A DNA stretch of 64,000 bases from Pantoea cypripedii (GCF_011395035.1 NZ_CP024770.1:433785-497784), one strand, 5' to 3'; shown: positions 15,521 through 24,533, counted from the stretch's first letter. Translations and numbers: made by a program. Notes: generated by a model not told the origin, from the letters alone.

Positions 15521-16438
15521 TCAGCCGCGCCAGCGCCAGTCTGGTTCACTCAGATGCCGGGCAAAGAAGTCAGAGATCACTCTGACCTTGAGTGGGCGAC
15601 TGCGCGAGGTCGGGGTGACGAAATACAGGCCGCCCTGGGTCATGGTCCATTCCTCCAGTAAACGCACCAGACGACCATCGCGCAGATACTCAGTCGCGAT
15701 AAATTCCGGTAGTTCAGAGATCCCCAGCCCTGCAAGTAACGGTGGGAGGAGCGCATCGGAATTCGTCACGCGCAAGGGGCCGTTTGGCACAATGTCTTCC
15801 TGTAAACCCGTGGTGTGGGTGAAACGCCATACCTGACTACGCGCGCGATAGGCATAACTGAAACATTGCCGTGTGGAAAGCTCCCGGGGATGAGCGGGCG
15901 CACCGTGCTCAGCAAGATAACCGGGTGTCGCGACCAGGTACTGCGTCACTGCGCATAAGCGTCGTGCCACCAGCGAGGAATCTGGCAGTGCCGCAATACG
16001 CAATGCCGCATCGAAGCCTTCGGCGATCAGATCAACCGATGCATCGGAAAGATGCAAATCCACACTCAGCTCCGGGAACTGACGCATCAGTTCAGGCATG
16101 AGCGGCGCAACCCAGCGCAGGCCAAAGGACATCGGCACGGCGAGACGCACCTGTCCGCGTGGCTGAACGGAAAGCTCATGAGCCTCACTCTCAACTTCTT
16201 CCGCCTGGCGATACATCTCCGATGCTTTCGCCGACATGCTCTGGCCAAACTCCGTCAGCGCGAGCTGGCGGGAGGTACGGTTAAACAGCCTGCCACCCAG
16301 ACGCTCCTCAAGACGGGCCACGGCACGTGACACCGTGGGGACAGATACGCCCATCACGCGCGCTGCTGCGGCGAACGAACCTTCTTCCGCCACCTTGGCA
16401 AACATCGCGAGTCCTTCAAAGTCGGGAAATTTGTTCAT
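15521..16438 (-). CDS. LysR-family regulator
   Basis: This 305-residue protein has the helix-turn-helix GSFAAAARVMGVSVPTVSRAVARLEERLG and an effector domain with the VDLIAEGFDAALRIA motif found in the PecT/DsdC-like subgroup. The start at MNKFPDF is the conserved beginning; the longer frame adds a non-conserved segment. It lies between two gene pairs: ABM/SnoaL on its own strand downstream and the exported VOC/SnoaL pair divergently. It could control both. Confidence 0.87.
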   Translation of the reverse strand: MNKFPDFEGLAMFAKVAEEGSFAAAARVMGVSVPTVSRAVARLEERLGGRLFNRTSRQLALTEFGQSMSAKASEMYRQAEEVESEAHELSVQPRGQVRLAVPMSFGLRWVAPLMPELMRQFPELSVDLHLSDASVDLIAEGFDAALRIAALPDSSLVARRLCAVTQYLVATPGYLAEHGAPAHPRELSTRQCFSYAYRARSQVWRFTHTTGLQEDIVPNGPLRVTNSDALLPPLLAGLGISELPEFIATEYLRDGRLVRLLEEWTMTQGGLYFVTPTSRSRPLKVRVISDFFARHLSEPDWRWRG

Positions 16439-16564
16439 TTCAAATCTGCAATGATGAGTTTCAAACCATTCTATTTTGAAGCGTTCAATTCGTCGATATG
16501 CTTTTTCCATCGCGACAACAACCGCTGTCGTTCATGACTAACCACTGGAAAAAGGAATACACAC

Positions 16565-17119
16565 ATGACAATCAACCGCATCGCTTCAACGCTTTTCGCT
16601 TCCACGCTGTTACTGGGCATGGCCAGTGCATCCGCTCCGGCATTCAGCGCGTCTGCATCACCGGTGGTGAGCATTTCGGGTGTGGATCATGCCGGCATCA
16701 ACGTGCCGGACATTGGCAAAGCAATCGCGTTCTTCCAGACCACTTTTGGGGCGCAGCTGGAATCAGACATTACCCCCGGAGCGATTCCCGATGCCTGGAA
16801 AGCCGCATTTAACTGGCACCAGTCCAGCGAGTTAAAACGTTTTGTGATGATGCGTTTGCCGGATGGCACCGGTGTGGAGCTTTTCCAGTACAGCGGTGAG
16901 CAGATCAATCATCAGCATCCCCATGAAGACGACGCTGCCGCCACCCATATTGCGCTGAGAACGCCGGATGTCCTGTCCAGCTATCAGGCCATCAAAAAGG
17001 CGGGGCTGAAGACGCTGAACGAACCGGTGACCAATGCCGACGGCACCCAATGGTTTTATTTCCTGACGCCCTGGGGTTCGCAGATTGAACTGGTCGGCAA
17101 GGTGAAAAAAGGCAACTGA
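16565..17119 (+). CDS. Exported VOC (glyoxalase/bleomycin-resistance fold) protein
   Basis: This 184-residue protein has a clear Sec signal peptide (hydrophobic stretch about residues 8-27, cleavage near AFSA-SAS) and one VOC module: VDHAGINVPDIGKAIAFFQTTFG and DGTQWFYFLTPWGSQIELV. Metal-ligand positions His42 (DHAGI) and the glutamates of GVELFQY and IELV are present. Most VOC enzymes are cytoplasmic; a periplasmic one is less common. It is divergent from the LysR gene, and the next gene encodes an exported SnoaL-like protein, so they probably act together on a periplasmic small molecule. Confidence 0.82.
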   Translation: MTINRIASTLFASTLLLGMASASAPAFSASASPVVSISGVDHAGINVPDIGKAIAFFQTTFGAQLESDITPGAIPDAWKAAFNWHQSSELKRFVMMRLPDGTGVELFQYSGEQINHQHPHEDDAAATHIALRTPDVLSSYQAIKKAGLKTLNEPVTNADGTQWFYFLTPWGSQIELVGKVKKGN

Positions 17120-17167
17120 TACCCACCGGTGCGGCAATGCAAAGCCGCGCCTGTTCTGGAGAATCCT

Positions 17168-17623
17168 ATGAAAACGTTAATTACCACTGGTTTCCTGCTG
17201 AGCGTATTGCTGGCCGGAACCAATATCTCATTCGCGGAGAACACCACTATGAACATCAGCACCACTGAGGTTATGCCATCAGGTCTGCAACAGTTAATCG
17301 ATCGCCATTTTGCCATCTGGAACAATACCGATGCCGTTGAACGGGCTAAAGGATTTGCCGATGTCTACACGTCAGACTTTTTCGTTGCCGATTACGATGG
17401 TCTGTTTGAAGGCACTGAACGGGTCACCGCCGCGATTAACAGAGTGCAGTCGCAGCATCCTGGTTTTATTTTTACCCCGGCACCGGTGGAGTGGAACCAC
17501 GGTGTTGCCCGGGTCACATGGGGCTATGGCCCGAAAGAGAATCCGTATCTGGTGCGCGGCGAGGATGTTTTGACCGTCAGCAACGGAAAACTGTCGAGCG
17601 CCCGTGTGTTTCTTAATAAATGA
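17168..17623 (+). CDS. Exported SnoaL-like (NTF2 fold) protein
   Basis: This 151-residue protein has an N-terminal signal peptide (MKTLITTGFLLSVLLAGTNISFA) followed by an NTF2-like domain: LQQLIDRHFAIWNNTDAVER and YTSDFFVADYDGLFEGTERV. The ATG at 17168 has a GGAG ribosome site. It follows the exported VOC gene by 48 bases and is surely in the same operon. The ligand is unknown. Confidence 0.8.
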   Translation: MKTLITTGFLLSVLLAGTNISFAENTTMNISTTEVMPSGLQQLIDRHFAIWNNTDAVERAKGFADVYTSDFFVADYDGLFEGTERVTAAINRVQSQHPGFIFTPAPVEWNHGVARVTWGYGPKENPYLVRGEDVLTVSNGKLSSARVFLNK

Positions 17624-17684
17624 TGTCAGTAGCTGGCGGGTAACGTTATCTGCCAGCGAGTTATTGTGCAGTCATCCGGTTAGC

Positions 17685-18065
17685 TTAAGGGCTTATTTCA
17701 AATGGACCGGTGTAATCAAAAAAGCCGTTACGGCAATCCAGAATGACAGTTGCCGAGTATTTGCCTTTTTCACCGAGCACCAGAAGTTCGCCTGACCAAC
17801 TGTTCCCGGCGAAGGAGGGATGGGTAAAAAACGCCACCTTTGACAACCCAATCGCTTTCAGGCTGTCATCTTTTGCTGCCATGCGAAACCATGACTGAAT
17901 AAATTCGTTTTTTATCTGCTCAGTATCAAAATTGGGACAGGCTTGCTGAAACTCTTCACTGGCAGGGAAAATGCGGCCAAAAGCCATCATGAGAAAAAGG
18001 GTTGAAAGCGTCAGAATAACGCCGATTAATACCATTAATAAGCTGTAAGCGATTTTTCTAATCAT
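17685..18065 (-). CDS. Hypothetical membrane-anchored protein
   Basis: This 126-residue protein has a single N-terminal hydrophobic helix (about residues 7-30: LLMVLIGVILTLSTLFLMMAF) that is probably an uncleaved anchor, and a soluble domain of about 90 residues outside the membrane. The soluble part has two Cys (ACPNFDTEQ and LDCRNGFF) that could form a disulphide in the periplasm. The GGGAG ribosome site supports the start. I do not recognise the family. It stands alone after the otn operon. Confidence 0.65.
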   Translation of the reverse strand: MIRKIAYSLLMVLIGVILTLSTLFLMMAFGRIFPASEEFQQACPNFDTEQIKNEFIQSWFRMAAKDDSLKAIGLSKVAFFTHPSFAGNSWSGELLVLGEKGKYSATVILDCRNGFFDYTGPFEISP

Positions 18066-18138
18066 TCACGGATCTCCCTGTGTGAATACACTCTTATCAA
18101 CTCTGCATCGAATTGCAAGGTGAGTATTCTGGCAGGGA

Positions 18139-18166
18139 GCGGTGGACGATCACCACCGCTTTATTG
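18139..18166. terminator. Hairpin at the end of the otn operon
   Basis: The stem GCGGTGG/CCACCGC lies just past the otnI stop, with TTTATT on the plus-strand side. The T tract favours the plus strand, so its use by the otn operon is uncertain. Confidence 0.35.
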
Positions 18167-18168
18167 TC

Positions 18169-18954
18169 TTACCTGACGAAATCACTCAGCCATTTCAGAC
18201 CGGCAACCGTCTCAGTTGCAGGGCGGTATTCACAACCCACCCAGCCCTCGTAGTTAAGCTCTGTCAGCGCATTGAAAATAAAAGACCAGTTAAGCTCTCC
18301 TGTACCCGGCTCATTGCGACCAGGGGAGTCAGCAACCTGCACATGTCGGATATGAGGGAAAAATTCCCGCATACGCGCGGTGACATCGCCTTCACTGCGT
18401 TGCACATGGTAAACGTCAAATAACAACCCTACGTTTGCTGCGCCGACATCGCGGATAACCGAATATGATTGGCCCTGTGTCCTGAGGATAAAACCAGTAA
18501 TGTCATTCGGGTTCACCGCTTCCAGAACAAGAGTGACATTATCGGCCTGTGCAGCCGCCCAGCGCACATTTTTAACCAGCGTAGTGTACGCGGCATCAAA
18601 GCTGACATCCGGCTGGCGAATTCCGGCCTGCAGATGAATCATGCGGCAATCCATACCGTTGGCGTACTCCAGCGACTTCAGGAAGTCACTTCTGAACGCA
18701 TCGATACTGTCAGGGTGACACGCCTGACCAGAAGCCTTAACGGTACCTGGCTTTCCGGTTGGCGTATTGATCAGCAACTGCCGCAGGCCGCTGTTGTTGA
18801 GTAAATCTCTGAACAACGCGACAGGGCGATCATAAGGCCAGGCAAATTCAGCCGCTTTGAAACCCGCAGCCGCAGCGGCATCATAGCGCTGCTCAATAGG
18901 TAACTCGGTGAAAAGCCATTTCAGGTTGGCACTGAACTTCAGTGGAGTGGTCAT
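18169..18954 (-). CDS. otnI: 2-oxo-tetronate isomerase (hydroxypyruvate isomerase family)
   Basis: This 261-residue TIM-barrel sugar isomerase belongs to the Hyi/OtnI family. Metal-ligand motifs are visible: Glu in LVLEAVNPNDI, Asp-His in LLFDVYHVQRSEGD, His in RHVQVADSPGRNEPGTGELNW, and the final Glu in GCEYRPA. In tetronate pathways it converts 2-oxo- to 3-oxo-tetronate. It is the last gene of a seven-gene run with otnK and otnC, which supports OtnI over hydroxypyruvate isomerase for glyoxylate metabolism. An AAGGAGG ribosome site precedes it, nine bases after otnK. Confidence 0.87.
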   Translation of the reverse strand: MTTPLKFSANLKWLFTELPIEQRYDAAAAAGFKAAEFAWPYDRPVALFRDLLNNSGLRQLLINTPTGKPGTVKASGQACHPDSIDAFRSDFLKSLEYANGMDCRMIHLQAGIRQPDVSFDAAYTTLVKNVRWAAAQADNVTLVLEAVNPNDITGFILRTQGQSYSVIRDVGAANVGLLFDVYHVQRSEGDVTARMREFFPHIRHVQVADSPGRNEPGTGELNWSFIFNALTELNYEGWVGCEYRPATETVAGLKWLSDFVR

Positions 18955-18963
18955 TTCGCCTCC

Positions 18964-20235
18964 TTATTTACCCTGCAACGTGGTTACGGCTTTGGAAAAG
19001 AAGTCGGCAGAGCCGAAATTCCCCGATTTGAGCGCCAGCGCCAGAGGTTTTTCGCCGGGAGATAACAGGGCAGGTACGCCAGTATCAATCTCGTTACCGA
19101 TTTTAAGCTCCCCAAGATGCAATGCACTGACCACCGCTCCCGATGTTTCACCTCCGCCCACCACCAGCCTGCGAATGCCGCTGTCGACGAGGCTCTTCGC
19201 CGTGGTACCAAACAACGCATCGAGTGTGGATGAGACCTGCTCGCGGCCATACGTATTCTGAGCACGGGTCACATCAGCCTTGTCACCTGAGGTGAACACC
19301 AGCGGCGATTTACCCTGGTGGGTTTGAATAAAATCGACTAATTGTGCGGCGTTCACTTTCCCCGTCATCACGTCATCCACGCTAACCATCATCACAGGAT
19401 GTGATTTGGCATGCTCTGAGATCTGCCGCAGGGTGGTACTGGAACAACTGCCCACCAGAATGGCTTCCGGACCCTCAATATGGGGCACATCACTTTGTGA
19501 GCCGGAAGCCAGACCCCGGGCGATAAAATTATGCGGCAAACCCATGGCGATACCTGATCCACCGGTAAGCAGGCGCGAGTCAGCACTGACTTTGGCGATG
19601 GTAATCAGATCCTCATCGTTAAGCGCATCAATGACGGTCAGCGTATCGCCATTGGCGGCAGATTGATTCAGCGCCTCACGCAACGCCTCCGCTCCTTTAT
19701 GTACCGTTTGCCAGGCAATAAACCCCGGTGTGCGGGTGGATTGTTGTTTCAGCACGCGGCGAATATCGGCATCTTTCATCGGCGTCAGCGGGTGATGCTC
19801 CATACCAGACTCATTCAGCAGACGATCATGGACAAACAAATGTCCCTGATACACCGTCCGGCCCATGGCAGGGAAAGAGGGGCAGACAGGCACCGCTTTT
19901 TCACCCAGCAAGGCCGCCAGCGCGTCAGCCACCGGCCCAATGTTGCCATCGGCAGTTGAGTCGAAGGTCGAACAGTATTTAAACACGATTTGCTGGCAGC
20001 CCTGGGCCAGTAACCAGCGACAGGCCGCCAGTGACAGTGCAACGGCCTCGGCTGCCGGAACGGAACGGCTTTTAAGTGCAATCACGCCTGCTTCCACATC
20101 CGGGGAAGCTGCCTGTTGCGGGGTGGTCAGATAAAGCGTCGTTTTGAGGCCACCTTCACCCGTGATGCCTTTTGATAAGGTCACGGCAATGTCGCTCGCC
20201 CCGGTAAAATCGTCAGCAATAACACCTATCAGCAT
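18964..20235 (-). CDS. otnK: 3-oxo-tetronate kinase (four-carbon acid sugar kinase, DUF1537 family)
   Basis: This 423-residue ATP-dependent kinase has the N-terminal substrate domain start MLIGVIADDFTGASDIAVTL and a C-terminal nucleotide domain with RRLVVGGGETSGAVV. It would phosphorylate 3-oxo-tetronate to its 4-phosphate, the substrate of OtnC. The start has an AGGAGG ribosome site and lies inside the end of the upstream racemase-family gene (seven-base overlap), so the two are translationally coupled. Family assignment is firm; the specific epimer (threonate or erythronate derived) is not readable. Confidence 0.88.
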   Translation of the reverse strand: MLIGVIADDFTGASDIAVTLSKGITGEGGLKTTLYLTTPQQAASPDVEAGVIALKSRSVPAAEAVALSLAACRWLLAQGCQQIVFKYCSTFDSTADGNIGPVADALAALLGEKAVPVCPSFPAMGRTVYQGHLFVHDRLLNESGMEHHPLTPMKDADIRRVLKQQSTRTPGFIAWQTVHKGAEALREALNQSAANGDTLTVIDALNDEDLITIAKVSADSRLLTGGSGIAMGLPHNFIARGLASGSQSDVPHIEGPEAILVGSCSSTTLRQISEHAKSHPVMMVSVDDVMTGKVNAAQLVDFIQTHQGKSPLVFTSGDKADVTRAQNTYGREQVSSTLDALFGTTAKSLVDSGIRRLVVGGGETSGAVVSALHLGELKIGNEIDTGVPALLSPGEKPLALALKSGNFGSADFFSKAVTTLQGK

Positions 20236-20906
20236 GATGATCCTCCTGCCTGCGCCTGAATTTGCGATTTCATCAGATTGACTGCGGCGTCAGGGGCGCT
20301 CAGAACCGGAATCGACACCTTTTCTTTTACTGCTGACATCGCACGGGAGGTGGAGAAATGCGCCAGCATGATGACATCACAATCTGCCAGTTCATGGGCA
20401 CGCGCCGCAATCAGGCGATTGTGGGTGTCGGCATCGCCTTGACGTAAAAGATCGATAGCCTCTTCGACCACAATCGTTTGCAGCGTGGCGTCGCTGCCAC
20501 TCCCGGCGACGAATTCATTAAACTCTTCGGTCATGGTGATCACCGCAGGCGCGAAGGTCGCCAGCATACCAATGCGTTTTCCCTGCTGCAGTGCGGCACG
20601 GAACATCGCTTCATTCGGTTTCAGCACCGGAATGGGCAGCTCCGCGGCCATTTGATCAATCGCAGGGCCAAAGGCGGAGCAGGTCACCAGAATCCCGGCA
20701 GCCCCCAGACTGAAGCCATAGTGACCAAAGCGCACAAACCGGTCGATCATGTTGGCAGAGAGGTCGGTCTCGCGGGCACGGTCAATGGTCAGGCCATCGT
20801 CGAGCAGGTTAACCAGTTCCGCTTCGGGCCAGAGGGCGTTGAAGCTTTGATGAATCGGTTGCATGGCGACAGGTGTGGCATGCAACAGGACAACTCGTTC
20901 GGACAT
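20229..20906 (-). CDS. Aspartate/glutamate (hydantoin) racemase family protein
   Basis: This 225-residue protein is of the Asp/Glu racemase fold, with one catalytic Cys in VTCSAFGPAIDQ. The second Cys expected in two-base racemases would be in the C-terminal half, where CDVIMLAHFSTS is the candidate but is shifted. It could be a racemase, or a maleate-isomerase-like or decarboxylase-like relative. Such proteins are not part of the textbook otn pathway. The start at MSERVVLL was chosen over a frame extending 27 codons further. It is coupled to otnK by overlap and follows the solute-binding-like gene. Confidence 0.75.
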   Translation of the reverse strand: MSERVVLLHATPVAMQPIHQSFNALWPEAELVNLLDDGLTIDRARETDLSANMIDRFVRFGHYGFSLGAAGILVTCSAFGPAIDQMAAELPIPVLKPNEAMFRAALQQGKRIGMLATFAPAVITMTEEFNEFVAGSGSDATLQTIVVEEAIDLLRQGDADTHNRLIAARAHELADCDVIMLAHFSTSRAMSAVKEKVSIPVLSAPDAAVNLMKSQIQAQAGGSSC

Positions 20907-20944
20907 AAAATCACCACTCGTATAGGGATGCGCTACGGCAATCG

Positions 20945-21649
20945 TTAGCGACACATCAGGCCGTTGCTGGCATAAGCCGAACGACATTGTTCCGTGAGCA
21001 AATAATGGATAAACGACTGTGCACTGGCCCAGTCAACACAATCATTCATCACTGCAATTGTGAATGGCGTCAGATGCTGAAGTTCATCCGGGAAACCACC
21101 GACAATGGTGATGCCCTCCACGGTCATCAGTTCGCTCATTTGCTGGACAGCAAGATCCGCCTCGCCTGTCAGCAATTTTTCCCCGGTAAAACCCTGGGCG
21201 ATTTTCGTCGCCTTAGGCTCCACCTGCTCCATCACGCCCTGTTCGGCCATAATTTTTTGCAGATAGATGCCACTTGCGCCACCAAGGGAGTAAGCGACGG
21301 AGCGTGCCTGGACCAGCGCATCAAGAAAGCCTTGTTTCGTGGCAATGTCGGGTGGTGTCTGTCCTGCGGGTACGGCGACGCCGAAATAAGCTGTGGCCAG
21401 TTTGAAACAGTTCTCTGGTTTGACTAACCCGCTCCGGACCATGCCAGCAATGGCATCATCGGTCGCGATAACCACATCGGCATGAAGTCCCTCGGAGAGT
21501 TTCTGCTCAATAATGGTGGTGGGACTCCACTCAAAGCTGAGATCGGACTGATGTTCAAAGCCTGCCAAAACTCCCCGGTCAAAGGGGGCGCGCACCGCCA
21601 GGGTGCTAAAAACTTTCAGTGTCTTAGCCTGGGTTTCAGCGTGATTCAT
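20945..21649 (-). CDS. ModA-like substrate-binding protein without signal peptide
   Basis: This protein of about 234 residues has the type II periplasmic-binding fold (PBP-like domain 11): LKVFSTLAVRAPFDRGVLAGFE, HADVVIATDDAIAGMV, SVAYSLGGASGIYLQKIMAEQG, then GEADLAVQQMSELM. The best start, MNHAETQ with GGAG upstream, gives no signal peptide or lipobox. The longer frame does not provide one either. No ABC permease or ATPase is nearby. It may therefore bind an intermediate or act as a cytoplasmic sensor in the otn operon. Function is unknown. Confidence 0.75.
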   Translation of the reverse strand: MNHAETQAKTLKVFSTLAVRAPFDRGVLAGFEHQSDLSFEWSPTTIIEQKLSEGLHADVVIATDDAIAGMVRSGLVKPENCFKLATAYFGVAVPAGQTPPDIATKQGFLDALVQARSVAYSLGGASGIYLQKIMAEQGVMEQVEPKATKIAQGFTGEKLLTGEADLAVQQMSELMTVEGITIVGGFPDELQHLTPFTIAVMNDCVDWASAQSFIHYLLTEQCRSAYASNGLMCR

Positions 21650-21686
21650 TGATAGCTCCAGAAAGTTAAAATTTGAGAGAAGCGCG

Positions 21687-22325
21687 TTACCACTGGCAGT
21701 CAAACGTATCGAACAGTTCCTGCATGGCGGCGGCATTCAGGGCGTCGGGTTTAGGGTTGCTCATCAGCCAGAGTTTTGCCGTTTCTTCCAACTCTTCGAG
21801 GATTTCCGCCGCTTTGGTGACGCTGGGTCCCCAAATCACCGGTCCGAGACGTTCCAGCATGATCCCTTTGACTGTGGCGGCCAGCTGACCGGCCTGTACC
21901 GCAACTGCAGGTGAACCCGGACGGCAATAGTTGATGAGCGGAATCTTGCCCACCTTCATGACCTGATACGGCGTAATAGGCGGCAGAATCGCTTCCTGGC
22001 TCCATACCTCACCCAGCGTCATCGCCACAAGATGCGTTGAATGGGTATGAACGATGCCGTGCACGGCATCGTTGTTGGCATAAATGGTGCGATGCAGCGT
22101 TAAGGTCTTAGAGGGCTTACCACCATTAACCCATTCCCCCTCAGCGCTCACTTTGGCAATCATGTCGGGTTCCAGTGCACCGAGGCAGATGTCGGTCGGC
22201 GTAATGAGCCAGCCGTCATCCAGACGGGCGCTGATATTCCCTGAACTTCCGACGGTAAAACCACGCTGATACAGGCTACGTCCTGTCTGGCATATTTCTT
22301 CACGAATGGTGATTTCATGAGACAT
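21687..22325 (-). CDS. otnC: 3-oxo-tetronate 4-phosphate decarboxylase (class II aldolase family)
   Basis: This 212-residue enzyme belongs to the class II aldolase/adducin fold. The substrate loop is GSSGNISAR, and the Zn ligands are in GIVHTHSTHLVAM with a further His lost or replaced in the C-terminal part, as in other OtnC proteins. It would decarboxylate 3-oxo-tetronate 4-phosphate to dihydroxyacetone phosphate, which enters glycolysis. A GGAAGG ribosome site precedes the start. It lies 18 bases after the transporter gene. Other class II aldolases (fuculose-phosphate aldolase type) are the alternative, made less likely by otnK and otnI. Confidence 0.86.
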   Translation of the reverse strand: MSHEITIREEICQTGRSLYQRGFTVGSSGNISARLDDGWLITPTDICLGALEPDMIAKVSAEGEWVNGGKPSKTLTLHRTIYANNDAVHGIVHTHSTHLVAMTLGEVWSQEAILPPITPYQVMKVGKIPLINYCRPGSPAVAVQAGQLAATVKGIMLERLGPVIWGPSVTKAAEILEELEETAKLWLMSNPKPDALNAAAMQELFDTFDCQW

Positions 22326-22342
22326 CTTTATACCTTCCCGAT

Positions 22343-23674
22343 TTAATTTGCGTGCTTTGTTGCGCTATGCGATGGGCGCTGTGAGGTGTTCTCGCCCGCA
22401 TCTGATGCCACTAAACCCAGCGGTTCAATTTTTCCCACGATGAAGATGTAAGAGAGCGCGCCAATCAGACAGATAATGCCGGTCGCGACCAGTGGGACTT
22501 CATAAGAACCGTTGTTCATCGACAACATGATCCCGGTGAATGAGGAGCTGATAATGCCTGCCAGATTACCGGCGAAGTTTTGAATACCGCCGATGGTGCC
22601 AACATACTCACTGCCTGGCGCGACATCCGCAGGCAGCGACCAGACGACGGCGGCCGAAAAGGCGATGCTGGCGTAAGAAATTGAAAGCAGCGTAATGATC
22701 AGAGGGATACTGTCGGTGTATGTCGCCAGGCTAATGACTGACGAGAGCAGCAGTCCCAGAACCAGGCATGATTTACGGGCGAATGTCAGGCTGAAACCTT
22801 TACGGAACAACCAGTCAGACAGGTAGCCACCTAACATACTTGCCGGAATCCCCACCAGCGGAGGGATCATCCCCAGCGTACCCAGTTGTTTCAGAGAGAA
22901 TCCCTGGCTGGCCATCAGATAGGACGGAAACCAGGTCAGGAAGAAACTGAGGGCAATATTCAGGCAAAAGAACGACAGCATCATGCCCCACATGGTGCGG
23001 TAGCGGAACAGGAACAACCACTCCTTCTTACCACTGCTTTTGGCTTTTGCCGGGCCACGATCCGCGATCAGATTGTCTCGCTCGACGGCGTTGAGTCCTT
23101 CTTTCAGTTCCGGTGTGCGGTAAATAATATACCAGGCGATGGCCCAGACAATGCCCAGCACGCCCGTGACAATAAAGGACATTTCCCAGTTCCAGGTACT
23201 GATGATCCAGGCAACCAGTGGCAACGCCAGCGCGGAACCGGCTCTCGGACCGGCATTAAAAATCCCGCTGGCGGTGGCACGGTCCTTTTTCGGGAACCAT
23301 GAGTAAACGACTTTGGCACAACCTGGGTGACCACCGGCCTCGCCAATGCCGAGCAACATACGCAAGCCCATCATCGAAATCAGCCCACGACCACAGGCAG
23401 TCAGCACGGTGAAGACAGACCACCAGGCGACAGCAATGGTCAGGCCCAGGCGTTCACCGAATTTGTCCAGCAAACGTCCGGCAGGGATTTGCATCAGGGC
23501 ATAGGTCCAGAAAAATGCCCCCATGATAAAGCCCATACTGACATCATCTAACCCCAGGTCATGTTTGATATGCGGGGTGGCGACGGAGAGGTTAACGCGG
23601 TCAATATAATTGATAGCCATGGCAATAAAGCACATGATTATCATAAACCATCTGATCTTAGGGTAGTTACGCAT
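22343..23674 (-). CDS. MFS sugar-acid transporter (anion:cation symporter family)
   Basis: This 443-residue inner-membrane transporter has 12 predicted helices. The start MRNYPKIRWFMIIMCFIAMAINYIDRVNLSVA and the loop motif GRLLDKFGERLGL match the ACS family (galactarate/glucarate GudP, galactonate DgoT, hexuronate ExuT). It is the first catabolic gene of the otn operon, so uptake of a four-carbon sugar acid such as threonate or erythronate is the natural prediction. The C-terminal tail is polar and cytoplasmic. Confidence 0.87.
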   Translation of the reverse strand: MRNYPKIRWFMIIMCFIAMAINYIDRVNLSVATPHIKHDLGLDDVSMGFIMGAFFWTYALMQIPAGRLLDKFGERLGLTIAVAWWSVFTVLTACGRGLISMMGLRMLLGIGEAGGHPGCAKVVYSWFPKKDRATASGIFNAGPRAGSALALPLVAWIISTWNWEMSFIVTGVLGIVWAIAWYIIYRTPELKEGLNAVERDNLIADRGPAKAKSSGKKEWLFLFRYRTMWGMMLSFFCLNIALSFFLTWFPSYLMASQGFSLKQLGTLGMIPPLVGIPASMLGGYLSDWLFRKGFSLTFARKSCLVLGLLLSSVISLATYTDSIPLIITLLSISYASIAFSAAVVWSLPADVAPGSEYVGTIGGIQNFAGNLAGIISSSFTGIMLSMNNGSYEVPLVATGIICLIGALSYIFIVGKIEPLGLVASDAGENTSQRPSHSATKHAN

Positions 23675-23711
23675 TATAGTTTTCCTGTTGGCTAACGTTT
23701 TTTCAGCACGA

Positions 23712-23746
23712 AAAACCCTGCTGTCTGTATTCTGAAATACAGGCAG
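23712..23746 (-). terminator. Hairpin between the DeoR gene and the otn transporter gene
   Basis: On the minus strand CTGTATT/AATACAG with a TCAG loop and partly paired flanks is followed by GGGTTTTT. This could end the regulator transcript or serve as an operator for the otn promoter. Confidence 0.4.
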
Positions 23747-23765
23747 TGCTGTTTGATTTTATTAA

Positions 23766-24533
23766 TTAGATATCAACCAATTTCAGCTCTACATTCTGGT
23801 TTTTGATTTTTCCCTGCGCTTCCAGAGGAAGATAAGAATCGGTGATAATGGTATCCATCTTGTTTAACGGACAAATGGAATATAATCCGTATTTCCCATA
23901 CTTACTGCTATCTGCGACGAGGATTTTCTTTCTTGAGACTTCAATAACTGCCTGTTTAACTATCGCTTTCTCTTCATAAGGGGTTGAAATTCCTCTTTCA
24001 GCATCCCACGAGCTTGAACTGATGAAGGCAATATCGACATTCAGCGTCTTAATAAAGTTGGCCGCACTGATTCCGACGGATGAAAAATTTCGTTTATCGA
24101 CCAGGCCGCCAGTATGGAAAAGATTTATTTGCGCCTTATTCATTAAATACTGGCTGATGGAAAAATCATTGGTAATGATAGTGGTATTGAATTTTTCCCC
24201 AAGGTATTTAGCCAGTTCGAACGTGGTTGTCCCTGCATCTACGTAGATAACCAATCCATCATCGACCAATTCCGCAGCGGCTTTGCCAATAATCTGCTTT
24301 GAGCGGTGATGAATAAGTGCCTTATCGCTATAGCGCATTTCATGACGCAGCACGTCATTCAGCTTGATGCCACCACTGACGCTAACGACCTTGCCTTCAT
24401 GTTCCAGCAGCTGGATATCCCGTCGTATGGTCATATGCGAAACGTTCATCAGATCCGCCAGCGCATTGATGGATGCGGTCCGGTTCTCATAGACATAACG
24501 GTAGATAAAGTCCTGCCTTTCACTCGGGATCAT
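23766..24533 (-). CDS. DeoR-family transcriptional repressor of the otn operon
   Basis: This 255-residue regulator has the N-terminal DeoR helix-turn-helix (SINALADLMNVSHMTIRRDIQLLE) and the C-terminal sugar-phosphate-sensing domain with VDAGTTTFELAKYL and the IVADSSKYGKYG motif. DeoR proteins release DNA on binding a phosphorylated sugar intermediate, here perhaps an oxo-tetronate phosphate. It is on the same strand as the otn genes and upstream of them, 91 bases from the transporter gene, with its own likely terminator in the gap. Confidence 0.88.
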   Translation of the reverse strand: MIPSERQDFIYRYVYENRTASINALADLMNVSHMTIRRDIQLLEHEGKVVSVSGGIKLNDVLRHEMRYSDKALIHHRSKQIIGKAAAELVDDGLVIYVDAGTTTFELAKYLGEKFNTTIITNDFSISQYLMNKAQINLFHTGGLVDKRNFSSVGISAANFIKTLNVDIAFISSSSWDAERGISTPYEEKAIVKQAVIEVSRKKILVADSSKYGKYGLYSICPLNKMDTIITDSYLPLEAQGKIKNQNVELKLVDI

